Positions 35,365-46,784 of a DNA stretch of 64,000 bases are shown piece after piece (position 1 is the stretch's first letter; each line of letters begins with the position of its first letter). Made by a program: the position numbers and the translations under genes. Source of the stretch: Dryomyza anilis (taxonomy: Eukaryota > Arthropoda > Insecta > Diptera > Dryomyzidae); the NCBI GenBank assembly GCA_951804985.1, contig OX638135.1, forward strand, positions 10,268,058-10,332,057. The letters are read 5' to 3'. The notes beneath the pieces are model-generated. The model ran no database searches and was not told where the DNA came from. It saw only the letters and a program-made list of their open reading frames with translations.

Positions 35365-35575
35365 AAAAAGGCGAAAATCGCCTTTTTGTACCAACTTTTT
35401 TTTATTGCGGAATTCGATAGAGGAGGTCGAGAAATGGATGTAGCCACCCAGAGGAGTAAGCTCCGCCTATTCCAAGTGGGCGTAAATCGCCTTTTTGTAC
35501 CAACTTTTAATTTCCGTTGGAAGAAACACAATCCGACGACCTTCCGTTCATCGCGAAACTCGCTTGGGCTGATTG
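35365..35575 (+). repeat. hAT subterminal repeat, left side (about 1.5 units)
   Basis: Reads CGCCTTTTTGTACCAACTTT, ATTGCGGAATTCGATAGAGG and GAGAAATGGATGTAGCCACC. It is the inverse of the tandem units at 37218-37800. Confidence 0.85.
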
Positions 35576-35632
35576 ACTTTTTTTTATATTTGAAATTTAT
35601 AAATTATATTAGAAGTACAAATAGAATATATC

Positions 35633-37051
35633 ATGGTTGAAGTACAATACATTAAAAACAAAACCATAAACATAAAAACATTAGCAATAAACGAGCTTGA
35701 AATGAGTGAATATTTAAAAAATATTATTTTAGAAGTTTTAAACGATTACTCCATTCACATCAATCAAATTTTGACAATTACGACAGACAATTGTGCAAAT
35801 ATGATTAAAGCTGTTAATGACTTAAGCAAGGAATTGCAAAGTTCATATGAAGACGAACTTATAAATTTGCCAGAAGAAACTTTAAATTTAGTTCTTGATG
35901 AATTTTCTAAATTTAATATAACAAACATTCGATGTGGTGCACATACACTGCAACTTTGTGTATATGATATTCTAAAAAGTTCAGAAATAAATGAAAAAAT
36001 AGAAAAATGTAGATTTGTGTCAAAAAAAATTAAGAACCCAAAATGTTCTTAATATTAAACTTAATAAAAAACGGACGTTACAAAAAACCATTAATTGATT
36101 GTGTGACCAGATGGAATTCTACATATAAAATGCTTGAGAGGCTACTGGAATTAAAGGATGTTATAAATTCTCTAAGTTTAGAAAATTCAGACATGTATGT
36201 GAGTAGCGAATTGTGGGATTTTATAAATGAATTTATTAAAACATTTAAACCAATATGTACTGCAACTTACAAACTACAAGCAGAACAACTAATTTATAGT
36301 GAACTATATATAATAATAATGGACATATTTTATCAAATAGACAATATTCCATCTAATAATATAACTCAGTTACTTAAAATCGCATTAAATAAAAGAAAAA
36401 TAAAACTATTTGAAAATGAAGTATTTAACGCTGCAATATATATGGATCCTAGAATCAAAATATGCTTGAATTCCGATCAAATAACCAGAGCAAAAAAATA
36501 TATAATCGGATTATATAAACGACTTTCATCAATTAAAGGTACCTGTAATAAATATATATAAAATTACAATACATATAAATAAAAACAATATATCTTACTT
36601 AATCTATATTTCATTACTTATTTTGTATTTAATAAAAACTACATCGCAAAGCATTGCCAGTTTATCTCAGTCAGTAGGAGAAATAATAGATGAAACACCA
36701 ATATGTAGTTGGGTTGTACAAACTCCAACGACGTTTTCAGACTTTTTGCAAAATCTCGACCCTATTGGTACTAATGATACAACGGATCTAGAAGTTGAGT
36801 TCATAATGTATGACAGACATCCAAGAACACCACTTCAAAGCAATATTTTAGATTTTTCGAGTAGACAAAACATTTTATTAAATACTTTAGCTGACATAAT
36901 ATTAGCAATTCCATCCACACAAGTTTGTGTGGAACGCTTATTTTCTTCATTAAAATATATACTGTCAGATCAGCGAAATAGGTTAACACCATATAATTTA
37001 GAGCGAATTTTATTAGTAAGAGTAAATGGAGAATTTAATTATGATGAATAA
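35633..37051 (+). pseudogene. hAT-superfamily transposase, N-terminally truncated and broken
   Basis: Three open pieces. 35633-36052 has TITTDNCANMIKAV (second catalytic Asp) and RCGAHTLQLCV. 36043-36561 has DCVTRWNSTYKMLERLLEL and FNAAIYMDPR. 36623-37051 holds the C-terminal dimerisation block LAIPSTQVCVERLFSSLKYI with the catalytic Glu, then RNRLTPYNLERILLVR. The BED-finger region and the part with the first catalytic Asp are missing upstream. A frameshift lies near 36045. Between the second and third pieces, AT-rich sequence with GT/AG-like borders (about 36540-36653) could be a small intron or decay. It would cut and paste its own element; this copy cannot. Confidence 0.9.
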
Positions 37052-37217
37052 TTTTGTATTATTTTTTTGTTTGTTAATTGAAATGTTTTTATTTTTGTTA
37101 ACGTTAGTTCCTTGAAATGTTTGTTTATTTTTTTGTTTGTTACTTTAAATGTATCTTTTTTTTTAATTGTATGTATTATTTAATAAAAACAAACAAATAT
37201 TTTTAAATATTGTTAAT

Positions 37218-37800
37218 AATTTGTTTTATAGGTATAGGCGGGGCTTACCCCTCTGGGTGGCTACATCCATTTCTCGACCTCCTCTATCGAATTCCGCAAT
37301 AAAAAAAAAAGTTGCTACAAAAAGGCGATTTCCGCCCACTTAGAGTGGGCGTAGCCTTCCCCTCTTGGTGGCCACATCCATTTCTCGACCTTCTCTATCG
37401 AATTCCGCAATAAAAAAAATTGGTACAAAAAGGCGATTTCCGCCCACTTAGAGTGGGCGTAGCCTTCCCCTCTCGGTGGCCACATCCATTTCTCGACCTC
37501 TATCGAATTCCGCAATAAAAAAAAGTTGGTACAAAATGGCGATTTCCGCCCACTTGGAATTGGCGTGGCCTACCCCTCTCGGTGGCTACACCCATTTCTC
37601 GACCACCTCTATTGAATTTCGCAATAAAAAAAGTTGGTACAAAAAGGCGATTTCCGCCCACTCGGAGTGTGCGTGGCCTACCCCTCTCGGTGGCCACATC
37701 TATTTCTTGACCTCCTCTAACGATTTCCACGATAAAAAAAGTTTGTATAAAAAGGCGATTTCCGCCCACTTGGAGTGGGCGTGGCCTAATCCACCTCGAT
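37218..37800 (+). repeat. hAT subterminal tandem array, about five ~112-bp units
   Basis: Each unit has CATTTCTCGACCTCCTCTA, TCGAATTCCGCAATAAAA, GTTGGTACAAAAAGGCGATT and CCGCCCACTTRGAGTGGGCG. The inner CCCACTNNGAGTGGG is itself a short hairpin. The array faces the inverted partial units at 35365-35575. Confidence 0.93.
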
Positions 37801-37859
37801 CACTTGGTGGTGGCGCCACAAAACCTCTGGTACAGAAATCCTTTCATTTTTTTATAATT

Positions 37860-38105
37860 TTTAAAATAACCCAAAAAAAAAAACTATAAAAATTCTAAAA
37901 AAACACTAAAAAAAACACTAAAAAAAACTGTAAAAAAACACTAAAAAAAACACTAAAAAAAACACTAAAAAACCCTCTAAAAAAAACCCTAAAAAGAACA
38001 CTAAAATAACGCTAAAAACAACACTAACGAACCTCGTGTATACTGTTTTCGGTTTGTGTTCTATGAAAAATCACTATAAATTGAAAAGGAGTATGTGTAC
38101 GCATC
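37860..38105 (-). repeat. hAT right inner arm, A-rich AACACTAAAAA repeats
   Basis: Short repeats of AAAAAACACT (37890-38030), inverse of the left arm at about 34700-34779 (TTTTTTTAGTGTTTTT). The RTE insertion separates this block from the outermost arm 39130-39283. Confidence 0.8.
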
Positions 38106-39114
38106 AACGCAACACACGTTGCTCAGTGAGAATAGGAAAAGACCTCTCCGAGCCATTTCATACCGAACGAGGTTTCAGACAGGGTGACTCCCTATCGTGC
38201 GACTTTTTTAACTTATTGATGGAGAAAATAGTTCGAGCTGCCGAACTCCGTCAAATCGGCACTATCCTCAACAAAAGTGTCATGCTGCTCGCATATGCCG
38301 ACGATATTGATATCATTGGCAGGAGCACACGAGCAGTCAGCGCAGCATTCTCCAGATTGGAGAAACAGTCGCGTCGAATGGGTCTAGCGGTGAACGAGGA
38401 CAAGACGAAGTTCCTTGTGTCAACAAGCAAAAAAGAGTCCCTGCGTCTTGGACAAAAAGTTGATTTTGACACCCACAAGTTCGAAATTGTGAAGGACTTC
38501 GTCTATCTGGGATCCAGCGTAAACAGCAACAACGACGTCAACCTGGAGATCAAACGGAGAATAACTCTTGCCAACAGGTGCTACTTTGGGCTCAGTAGGC
38601 AATTGAGAAGCAGAGCCCTCTCTCGACGGACAAAAATAACGCTCTACAAGTCACTCATCATGCCCGTCCTTCTTTATGGTGCAGAAACATGGACGCTGAC
38701 CTCCACCGATGAGAGAGTACTGGGAGCGTTCGAGAGAAAGATTATCCGTAAAATCTTTGGCCCTATCTGCTTTGCTAACGAGTATCGAATCAGGAAGAAC
38801 CACGAGCTGTATGAGTTATTCGACGACATTGACATAGTCAAGCGCATCAAGATCCAGCGGCTTCGCTGGCTAGGTCATTTCGAACGAATGGATGAAAACA
38901 CTCCAGCCAAGAAGGTGCTTGAATCGAAACTCGAAGGTGGACAGCGTAGAAGGCGTCCAAATCTGCGTTGGAAAGACCAAGTTGAGGACAACCTGGCAAC
39001 GCTTGGTATTTCTAACTGGCGTCAGCGCGCGCAAAGCAGATCCGACTGGCGCGGCTTCATCTCAGCGGGCAAAACCGACCCACGGTTGTAAGGGCCATTT
39101 AAGTAAGTAAGTAA
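38106..39114 (+). mobile_element. RTE-clade LINE, 5'-truncated, with target duplication
   Basis: Flanked by GTATGTGTACGCATC (38091-38105) and GTATGTGAACGCATC (39115-39129), a 15-bp target duplication with one mismatch. It starts in the middle of RT and ends in a very short 3' UTR with an AAGT microsatellite tail, as RTE elements do. It is the youngest-looking insertion in the nest. Confidence 0.93.
38110..39091 (+). pseudogene. RTE reverse transcriptase C-terminal half, open reading frame
   Basis: The frame runs without a stop from the truncation point: NTRCSVRIGKDLSEPFHTER, RQGDSLSCDFFNLLMEKIV, the catalytic LAYADDIDIIG, then YLGSSVNSNN, ALSRRTKITLYKSLIMPVLL, YGAETWTL and RRRRPNLRWKDQVEDNLATL. 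The DD pair is intact. Only the endonuclease and the N-terminal half of RT are missing, by 5' truncation. Confidence 0.93.
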
Positions 39115-39714
39115 GTATGTGAACGCATCGGAATTCGTTATCGTTGTGTTCTATTCTTTCTGTTAGTGTTCGTTTTGTAGCGTTAGAGTTTGTGTTCACA
39201 AACACAAACGCTACCCTGCAAGACAGTTTTTGTGTTCTCTTGACGTACGGTACGTGTAGCGTACGGTTTTTTTTCAATCTCTGTTATGGATGGAAATTGT
39301 ATAAAATTCTTTTTCTTTGCAATTCAGATCATATCTCAGGTGAAGTCAAAATGTTGCTTTTCATTAGTTTGTAATCACGAAATTTTAAATTAAAATTTTT
39401 TCTTGGCGAATTCATATAATTCATATATTTTTACTAAAATTACACCAAACATTGTTTAAATTACGTTTCCCACTTTACCCCAATATCATAATTTGAACAT
39501 AACTTAGCACCATATAAACAATGTTAAATTATTTCAAAAATATGGAAAAAAACATTTATACAAAAACCGAAATCAAAACCGAAACCGTAACATGGAACCG
39601 GTATACCGAAACCGTTTCGTTATACAAACTTAAAACCGAAACCGTAACCGAAACCGAAACGCGGAAAAAACCGAAAACGAAACCGTTATTTGTTTGGGTT
39701 TCAATCCTTGGGGG

Positions 39715-40045
39715 GAGATCGCCCGCCAAAAAAGGCGCACTTTTGAATTTTTTAAACAAATTTTCAAAAAAAAAACATGAAAAGAATGCGCCTAACATTC
39801 AGAATTTTGCGCCTTTTTAAATGAGCAGAAACTATAGAGAAAGGCGAAAAATTTGCAAAAAATCATAAAATTGCAAATGCGCCTAATATTCAGAATTTTT
39901 AGGCCTTTTTAAAAGACCGGAAACTATAGATAAACGCGCTAAATTTCAAAAAAATAAACACAAAATGGAAAAAGCGCCTAAAATGCAGAATGTTTGCGTC
40001 TTTTAAAAAGATCACAAAATATAGAAAAAGGCGCCAAATTAAAAA
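39715..40045. repeat. About 93-bp tandem repeat, three decayed units (GCGCCTAAYATTCAGAAT)
   Basis: Units begin near 39789, 39879 and 39974, each with GCGCCTAA, CAGAAT, TTTTAAA and a GGCG near the end. The head GGGGGGAGATCGCCCGCC (39711) and the AAGGCGCA motif resemble the inverted end at 46790-46890. Confidence 0.65.
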
Positions 40046-40067
40046 AAAAAACACACAATTAATTTAC

Positions 40068-40305
40068 AGAGTAATGCCTGGTTTTCTTTATGTCATTTTG
40101 TGTCATATTTCTTTTCTTTACATTGTGATTGCGAGGCAGACACTGTAAAAAATTAAAATATTCATTATCCATGTCAATTGAATTCAAAATGCCAACATGT
40201 TGGCATTTTTTTAAATCTTTGCCATGTCGAAAAACAATGAATTTGAGAAATTTTCGAACAGGAAACTGACACAAAATGACATAGTGAAAACCGAGCATAA
40301 ATATG
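40068..40305. mobile_element. Small MITE with about 38-bp inverted ends
   Basis: The left end has GGTTTTCTTTATGTCATTTT and the right end is its inverse, AAAATGACATAGTGAAAACC. The centre has the palindrome GCCAACATGTTGGC. No coding. Family unknown. Confidence 0.7.
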
Positions 40306-41602
40306 CGTCATTTTCATTTTGTGTTTGTTTTGATAATTTTGCGCTTGTAAAGTCGCTAAAATTCTGTAAGTTATGCGCTGTTTTAATGTTGATTGTTATT
40401 TGAATAGTTTACGCCTTTTTGAGCTTTTCTCTCTACATTGCGCCTTTGTGTAAAAATTACTAACTATCTCCAGATTACTAATATTCTATAAATTACCTTT
40501 TTAATTGTTCGCTTTTTTTAAATTTTGCGACTTAAAAAAACTTTTTGACATTTTAATCGTTGTTAAAATTGTCCAAATAGCGGGTAACTTTTATTTTAAA
40601 GTTGACTTTAAATTGTCTACGAATATATGCCATTGTATTTTGACAAAAATTCCGAAGAATACACAATTCGAGTTTTAAATATTTTGAGATCTACATCAAA
40701 ATGTCCCAAGACAAAAATTTTAGGCAAGGTCGAGGCAGTTTAGAAACATTTTTTCGACATATTTTAAAAAGAGATCTGTCATTAAAATTCCACAAAATTT
40801 TACAACCTTTTATACACTTCCCAAAATTATTCATTTATCTGTGTGTTGGCCGGAATATTCCTGAAAAATGACATAAATTTGGACTCGGGGTATCAATATT
40901 AAATCGAATTTAAACATTATAGGCGGAATTATAACCATATATATATATAGGAATTTAAACATTATATAGGAATTTAAACATTATAACCATAGACAATTTT
41001 TAGTTTTTAAAAAATATACATATTTTTTTTGTATATCTTCGTTGTACAACTATAAGTCCAAATACCATTTTTGAAAGTTTGATAAAAGTTCGACAATTCA
41101 TAATTTTAAATGTGTATTTTTCATAATTAAAAATCAAATATACACAAAATATAGTTTTTAAGTATGTCCAATCGGTACTGCGCTAAAAGGTTATGATTGT
41201 TTCAAATTATAATTAAAGAAGTTATTAACCAAAAAAACGATATTGAAACAAAATTTATTTGATTAGTTCTATAACGACGATTTATAATCCGATTTGTACG
41301 TTTTTAGTATTTTTGAAATTAAAAAAAAACTGTTGTAAATTAATTTAATAATTGGTGAAGTAACTATTACCTTTTAAATCTTGAATAAATGGTAAAAAAT
41401 CCAGGTTAAATATCAAACTTATGTTTGGTACAAATGGTACAATTGGTCGAATGTTAAACTTTAAAAAAAAAAATCAAATTAAAATAAGTGAAAATAATCA
41501 TTAAAAATACATTGTGTATATCTGAAGTAATTTTCCAACGAGATGTCGGTATTGATCACCTTTAATATAATACACAAATTGAATTTTGTTTCCACAGGGT
41601 AC
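40306..41602. other. AT-rich spacer, nothing recognised
   Basis: No credible ORF. A repeated ATAGGAATTTAAACATTATA (40937 and 40967) is the only visible structure, a 25-30 bp tandem duplication. Confidence 0.55.
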
Positions 41603-42027
41603 TGTTTACGTCAAAACTTTGGAGTGTAAACACTGTATTATAAATTTAGTACATTCCTTGACAGGGCAAACGTCAAGAGGTGAATTTCGGTACTTTCTCT
41701 TTCGACCCTCCTTCTTTGAGGTTCTCGGGACTGCACTTGAGCAGCGCTCGATCTCTTTGCTGCCACCCATCAACAGATGAACATCGTAAGAACTACGTTC
41801 CCGCATATCATTATATTTTATATTATATATCTATATATTGGATCTCCCTATTTGATTTCCAATCGTATTTGTATCTTTATACACTTTCTCATATTATATG
41901 GCAAACACTTTCGTTTGTTCTTAATTTATATTGCTCAAATAAAGAACGAAAAAACCATACCCTTCTGACTTTTTAATTAATTTTGAAGATATTGAAAATC
42001 CGTAAAGTACGCCTTTTTGCGTAAACA
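41603..42027 (+). repeat. Left LTR of BEL/Pao element (425 bp)
   Basis: TGTTTACGTCAAAAC ... TTTGCGTAAACA, so short inverted ends. Contains AATAAA (about 41938). It is longer than the right LTR, which lacks about 84 bp. Confidence 0.93.
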
Positions 42028-42985
42028 TTTTGGTCCAAGTGACTTTAATATAAACTGTTGCTACTCTGCCAGAGTGCAGCATAGTTTATTTTTAACGAAT
42101 GAGTGCTTTCTAATTGTGATTGTCATACTGCACACAATTCGTGAGTGATCGGCACGAGTGCTTTCTCTTGCTAGAAGCTATTGTCGTCTGAACTTTAACC
42201 ATTGCTTATCGATGGAGAGCCGGTATTGAGTGGAAATTATCGCATCGTTGGACATATCATTTACGTGAGTGGATGCGATCGGATTTGTGACACTGGACCT
42301 CTCTCGCGCAATACTTGTGCGATTCTCTCCGATCTTTTCGTGACGACAAAGTGAACAACATTGAACTCTGCTGCTTTGACTCAAATTTAAAATATTTGAT
42401 TGCTCAAGCACAGTGGTGGCGAACATAAATTTATTGCAATCAATTAAATATCGTAATATACAAATGTGATTATCTTTCTTGGTGATATTATTCAAATAAA
42501 TAAAATACCAGTGCAATTGTTATTTTATTTTACAATTTTTTTTAGCAACGCGTTCCTTCGAAGTTAAGCACAATATAATTATACTTATATATTATAATAA
42601 ATTATTTATTATCATAATTTATTTATTATCATAATTATCTTAACTATTTAAATTTGTTCGAAATTTAAATTTTCTTTTTTTTAGCACCTTTTTTGTTTTC
42701 TAAATTGTTTGAAAATTATAAATTCTTTTTCTACCAAATTTTTGATTTTTTTTCAAATTACTTTAAAAAATTTATATTTTTTGATTTTGATTTTTTTTGG
42801 TGTATGCTTCCCTCATTGAAGCGACATCCCTGCTTGTGTTTATACATTGTATTCCATACACTTATAGTAAATGGTCTAACCTTTTTATATTTCAAATTTA
42901 ACAATTTACTGTTGACTTTTTTTTGCTGAATTTTTTAAAGTTGTATTTATTTTTTTAACGGCCTTCCATTTAAACTCCATTCAAT
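42028..42985 (+). other. BEL/Pao untranslated leader
   Basis: About 960 bp between LTR and gag start. The primer site should begin at TGGTCCAAGTGAC (42030-42042); I cannot name the tRNA. The GC-richer part 42050-42420 has no long frame; the rest is T-rich. Confidence 0.6.
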
Positions 42986-44200
42986 ATGACTGCTTTGGAT
43001 ATTTTTATCCGTGCTGCAGATGCACTGATCGAATTTCAGTCATCATTTAATGACATTTCGGTTGAAAACCATACTAAATATTCCCTGGAAGTATTCCGGG
43101 ATGAATTAAAATCACTTTGGTCAATTTTTAAAACCAAATATGATAAGGAAGATTCTGTCGATGATGAAGATATTCCTGTGGTCAAAAGAAAATGTTAGAC
43201 CATATTTCTGACTTACGTCTCCAATATGTCCGCTATTAACGAGCTTTTTCACCAGCTCAGCGAAACTTCTACCACCTCAGCTGCCGACTGCCGTGCCTCC
43301 GATGATTTTTCATCGAATAATTTACGCCTTCCTCCTTGCGACACTGATGTGTTCGCCGGCGAATATGCATCTTGGCCTACGTTCAGAGATCTATTCTCTG
43401 CAATATACATTCGCAACTCACGTCTTACAGATGTTGAGCGTCTTTATCATCTTTTTCAAAAGACTAGCGGGGACGCACGCGATATAGTGCAAAAGGCTTC
43501 TCTTAGGAATAGCGGTTTCGATTTAGCCTGGCGAAATCTCAAAGACGTTTATGAGAATAAACGTGTATTGGTTAAAATTTTATTCGACCTTCCTGTCGTA
43601 ACTAATGAAAGCGCGGCAGCACTTAAGAATTTGCAACGAACTATTAACAATAGTCTTGCATTTTTTTCGATTTATGATATTGATACGACAAATTGGGATC
43701 CCATCCTAATATTTATATGCTCTCAGCGCTTACCTGAAACAACCTTGGTTCTCTGGGAACAAAGCTTGTTGGATAAGTCGGCTATCCCTAAGTGGAGTTG
43801 TCTTGATGCGTTCCTTTCTGAACGCTTCAAGACACTTGAATCCATCGGATACATCTGCGGTCACACTACCGTTAAACTTCCACATGCAAAACCGCTTCAT
43901 CCACAACACCCAGCTCTGCCTAAAAAATACAATAGTTTTCACACACACCTTACAGGATCACTTTGTGTTCTTTGCCCCAAACAGCAACATGTTTTGTGGG
44001 TCTGTAAACTATTTTTACAAATGAGCGTCTCCGATCGTTATTCCACTGTAAAAATGTTTCAATGTTGCGTTAACTGCCTTAAGCTTAACGATTGTAAAAG
44101 TGTTTACGGTTGCTCAGTGTGTAAAAAGCGTCATCATACGCTTTTACATAGGGATGTCTCTGAGCCTTCGGCTCCTTTTATGAGCAGTGATACGACTACG
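42986..44200 (+). pseudogene. gag: BEL/Pao gag, interrupted near residue 71
   Basis: A first frame from the ATG at 42986 (FQSSFNDISVENHTKYSLEV) ends at TAG 43196-43198. The main frame begins at 43226 and has the family hallmark LRLPPCDTDVFAGEYASWPT, FRDLFSAIYIRNSRLTDVER, KASLRNSGFDLAWRNLKDVY, then a Cys/His zinc region (CCVNCLKLNDC ... CSVCKKRHHTLLH). The normal product joins both parts, so the stop and frame change at about 43198-43226 is a lesion. Gag forms the particle and packages RNA. Confidence 0.9.
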
Positions 44201-44989
44201 TCGGTGGCATTAGGGTCTCGTCCTCCGTCATTCAACACGCAACTCACTTTTAACAAGATACAGTCCACTTCATCTCCCTTCATGAGCTGTGAGTCGATTA
44301 CGTCGGCGGCGTCAGGATCCCGTCCACCGCCATGCAACCCCCAAAGCCTTCGATCTTGTTTTGCTTCGCAAACTTCAGAAGTGCTTCTGGGTACTGCCAT
44401 TATAAATGTATGTCACATGGGTATTACGTACTCAGCAAGGGCACTAATTGATTCTGCGTCTGAAACTTATTTTATTTCAGAACGCCTTTGTAATCTTTTG
44501 AAGCTACCAGTGTCTTCGACACGAGCCTGTATTGCTAGTTTAAACCAAGCAGTCGCTGCCAGTCCAACAAAGCGATGCTCTTTTGTAATTGGATCCCTCA
44601 TTGATCCTAATTTACACTTAGAGGCAACGGCGCTGGTTTTAACCACAATTGCAGGTGCATTACCATCGTGTCAAATAGAACCCTCTATCCAGCATCAATT
44701 ACCAAATATGGTCTTAGCTGATAAAAACTTTGTTCAAAGTTCTACAGTTGACGTTCTAATTGGTGGTGAACTCTATCCATTGATTATGATGGAGGGTATA
44801 AAGCGAAACGTCCTAGGCACCCTGATTGCTCAGGAAACTGTATTTGGCTGGATTCTTACGGGACCACTACCAGTTCACAAAGCTTCTTGCTTTGCCACTA
44901 CTGTTCGTTATGACACTGATGTTACCAAACGTAACAGTGATTTGTCTTTCGAAACCAACTACCCTTCTATGGTCCAGTTTGGTCATTAG
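44201..44989 (+). pseudogene. BEL/Pao protease region, end of the truncated polyprotein
   Basis: In frame with the main gag part. LLGTAIINV leads to the active-site block ARALIDSASETYFISERL, where the usual D-S-G is D-S-A; this loss of Gly may impair it. Then TVDVLIGGELYPLIMMEGIK and ETVFGWILTGPL, which mark the Pao-type peptidase. After TVRYDTDVT the frame runs into GHZ-free sequence and stops at 44989; RT, RNase H and integrase are deleted. A Pro/Ser-rich duplicated linker (PFMSSDTTTSVALGSRPP and PFMSCESITSAASGSRPP) precedes the protease. Confidence 0.85.
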
Positions 44990-45202
44990 CGAAATACTGA
45001 AATTAATCCATATATTCGAAACGTAACTTCTACTTCGAAATGTTTAAGACTGAATGACATGACGCACATAACATGATGCATACATAATTTGTGGAACCTT
45101 TCTGATTCATGAACATTTTGATAACCTATGTATTATGTAGTATGGAAATATCTTTTGATATAATTTATTTTGCAGAGTGTAATACTGCAAAGTGGGCGGC
45201 AA

Positions 45203-45541
45203 TGTTTACGCCAAAACTTTGGAGTGTAAACACTGTATTATTAATTTAGTACATTCCTTGACAGGTCAAACGTAAAGAGGTGAATTTCGGTACTTTCTCT
45301 TTCGACCCTCCTTCTTTGAGGTTCTTATATTTTATATTATATATCTATATATTGGATCTCCCTATTTGATTTCCAATCTTATTTGTATCTTTGTACATTT
45401 TCTCATATTATATGGCAAACACTTTCGTTTGTCTCTTAATTTATATTGATCAAATAAAGAACGAAAAAACCATAACCTTCTGACTTTTTAATAATTTTGA
45501 AGATATTGAAAATCCGTAAAGTACGCCTTTTTGCGAAAACA
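45203..45541 (+). repeat. Right LTR of BEL/Pao element (339 bp)
   Basis: Same sequence as the left LTR with few substitutions and an ~84-bp deletion after TTTGAGGTTCT. A purine-rich stretch AAAGTGGGCGGCA precedes it, a likely polypurine tract. Confidence 0.92.
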
Positions 45542-45944
45542 GGTACTGAGATATGTACACCTTCCAAAAATCAGAGACCAAAAATAATTATTTTTTTCAA
45601 ATTTATATGTAAAAAGTCATTGTAAGAAATGATGGCACTTTAAAACAATGGGTACCATTAGATAACATTCGATGAACATTTTTAATTTATGGTCTTATTT
45701 TTATTATAGGACTGTTAAATTTTAAAATATTTTTTAATTATTATATTTGAGAAATATAAATAAAAGTTAATATTATTAAAGTTAAAAATAATTATTTTAG
45801 ACAAATACTTTCAAAATTCAAATATAATTTTTATTTTAGATACATATTTATTAAAATATAAATTTATTATTATTATTTTTGATATATATATATGGAAAAA
45901 AAGTCGTTACTCCTACAAAAAAAAACTCAAAACAAACAAACAAA

Positions 45945-46745
45945 TTGGCTGAACTTTAGATAACCGGATGAAGTGAAATAATTTTTCTTCAAACTATCCC
46001 CTCTGTTTGGGTCCCAGACTAAATTGGGGCTCGGTCGGACTTGTGGTACCTCACATAAATCGAAACCTTATACACCTACCTATATGCACATGTAGGTACT
46101 GAAATGAAAGATATTGATCTCACGATTAATATGTTATTATGTTCATGATTCGATAACCCAAGTAACCACAGGACCCTTTTTAGTTTTAACAACTGAGTTC
46201 ATTTTATACACGAATAATATATAGATACAAGTGTGGGTACCCAAACGATAAGAAATTTAATCAGGAGTCTATTATACACTTTTGTATTTATGTTTTAAAA
46301 AATAAAAAATTGTATATTTTATAAAAAATTTAGCCTGCGGCGCTTCTTCGATATAACTTGCCAACGAAATATTATAATAAACTTTTGGGCCACTTCTAGA
46401 AAATTTTAAAAAAGCGTTTCAGCGTTACCTATTCATTTCAAAATTTTCTTCGTCATTTTGATAAATAATTAAATATTTTTCTCAACAATCAGCACTTCAT
46501 TTTAATTTTAGTTTTTACATAATTACAAATCCTAATCGTTATGGTTATTAGATCATAAAAATAACCATATAATTACAAATGTGGCATTATTACCTTTCAT
46601 TTGAGTACCTATGTGATCAAATATGTGGATGCACCGGATATCGTTTTTTCTAGGGTACCACGGATCCGACCGCACCCTATATTTTTTTGTTTTTTAAGCA
46701 AATAAAACGGTTGATTTAAAGTTAAAAGGTGGTTTAAAGAAGTAC
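45945..46745. repeat. Two opposed copies of the GGTGCGGTCGG interspersed repeat
   Basis: 45945-46200 reads forward (CTATCCCCTCTGTTTG, GGGGCTCGGTCGG, TACACCTACCTATATG). 46590-46740 reads on the minus strand (GGGTGCGGTCGGATCCG, GGTACTCAAATGAAAGGTA). The AT-rich middle is without genes. Together they may be the ends of one 0.8-kb inverted-repeat element related to 16420-16765. Confidence 0.55.
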
Positions 46746-46784
46746 AGTTGTGTATAATTCATTATTCACTGTATTTTATGAGAA

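Larger units (their letters stand above)
34470..39283 (+). mobile_element. hAT transposon with foldback-like ends, carrying nested mini-me and RTE
   Basis: Termini are CAGAGATCGAAAAAAAAC and the inverse of CAGAGATTGAAAAAAAAC; CAGAG starts are typical of hobo/Hermes-like hAT elements. An 8-bp target duplication (TTATGGAA 34462-34469; TTATGGAT 39284-39291, one mismatch) has the length expected for hAT. Inside are long inverted A/T-rich arms, inverted arrays of a ~112-bp unit, and a broken hAT transposase. A mini-me (34780-35364) and an RTE fragment (38106-39114) lie within it. Confidence 0.82.
31152..39710. mobile_element. Outer element with CAAGGATTGAAACC ends, split by later insertions
   Basis: The left end CAAGGATTGAAACC (31152) is mirrored by GGTTTCAATCCTTG at 39697-39710. 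Inside both ends are AACCG-type repeats (31165-31310 and 39555-39690). Further in, GGGGTAAAGTGGGA (about 31600) is mirrored by TCCCACTTTACCCC (about 39468). Removing the two elements nested inside (31888-34407 and 34470-39283) leaves about 1.2 kb, a plausible MITE. No target duplication is visible at the outer ends, so the boundary call is moderate. Confidence 0.55.
41603..45541 (+). mobile_element. BEL/Pao LTR retrotransposon lacking reverse transcriptase
   Basis: Two LTRs with TGTTTACG...ACA ends, a perfect 5-bp target duplication GGTAC (41598-41602 and 45542-45546), a long leader, gag and protease. Pol beyond the protease is entirely missing: only about 200 bp separate the last coding residue from the right LTR. 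It would need enzymes from a full relative to move. Confidence 0.93.

Noticed and set aside
37315..37889. Repetitive protein encoded by the 112-bp array
   Set aside because: The frames exist on both strands only because the tandem unit length often keeps phase; the units are inverted-repeat arms of a transposon.
41606..41976. Small ORFs over the left BEL/Pao LTR
   Set aside because: They lie inside an LTR, and the right LTR has an 84-bp deletion that destroys them.
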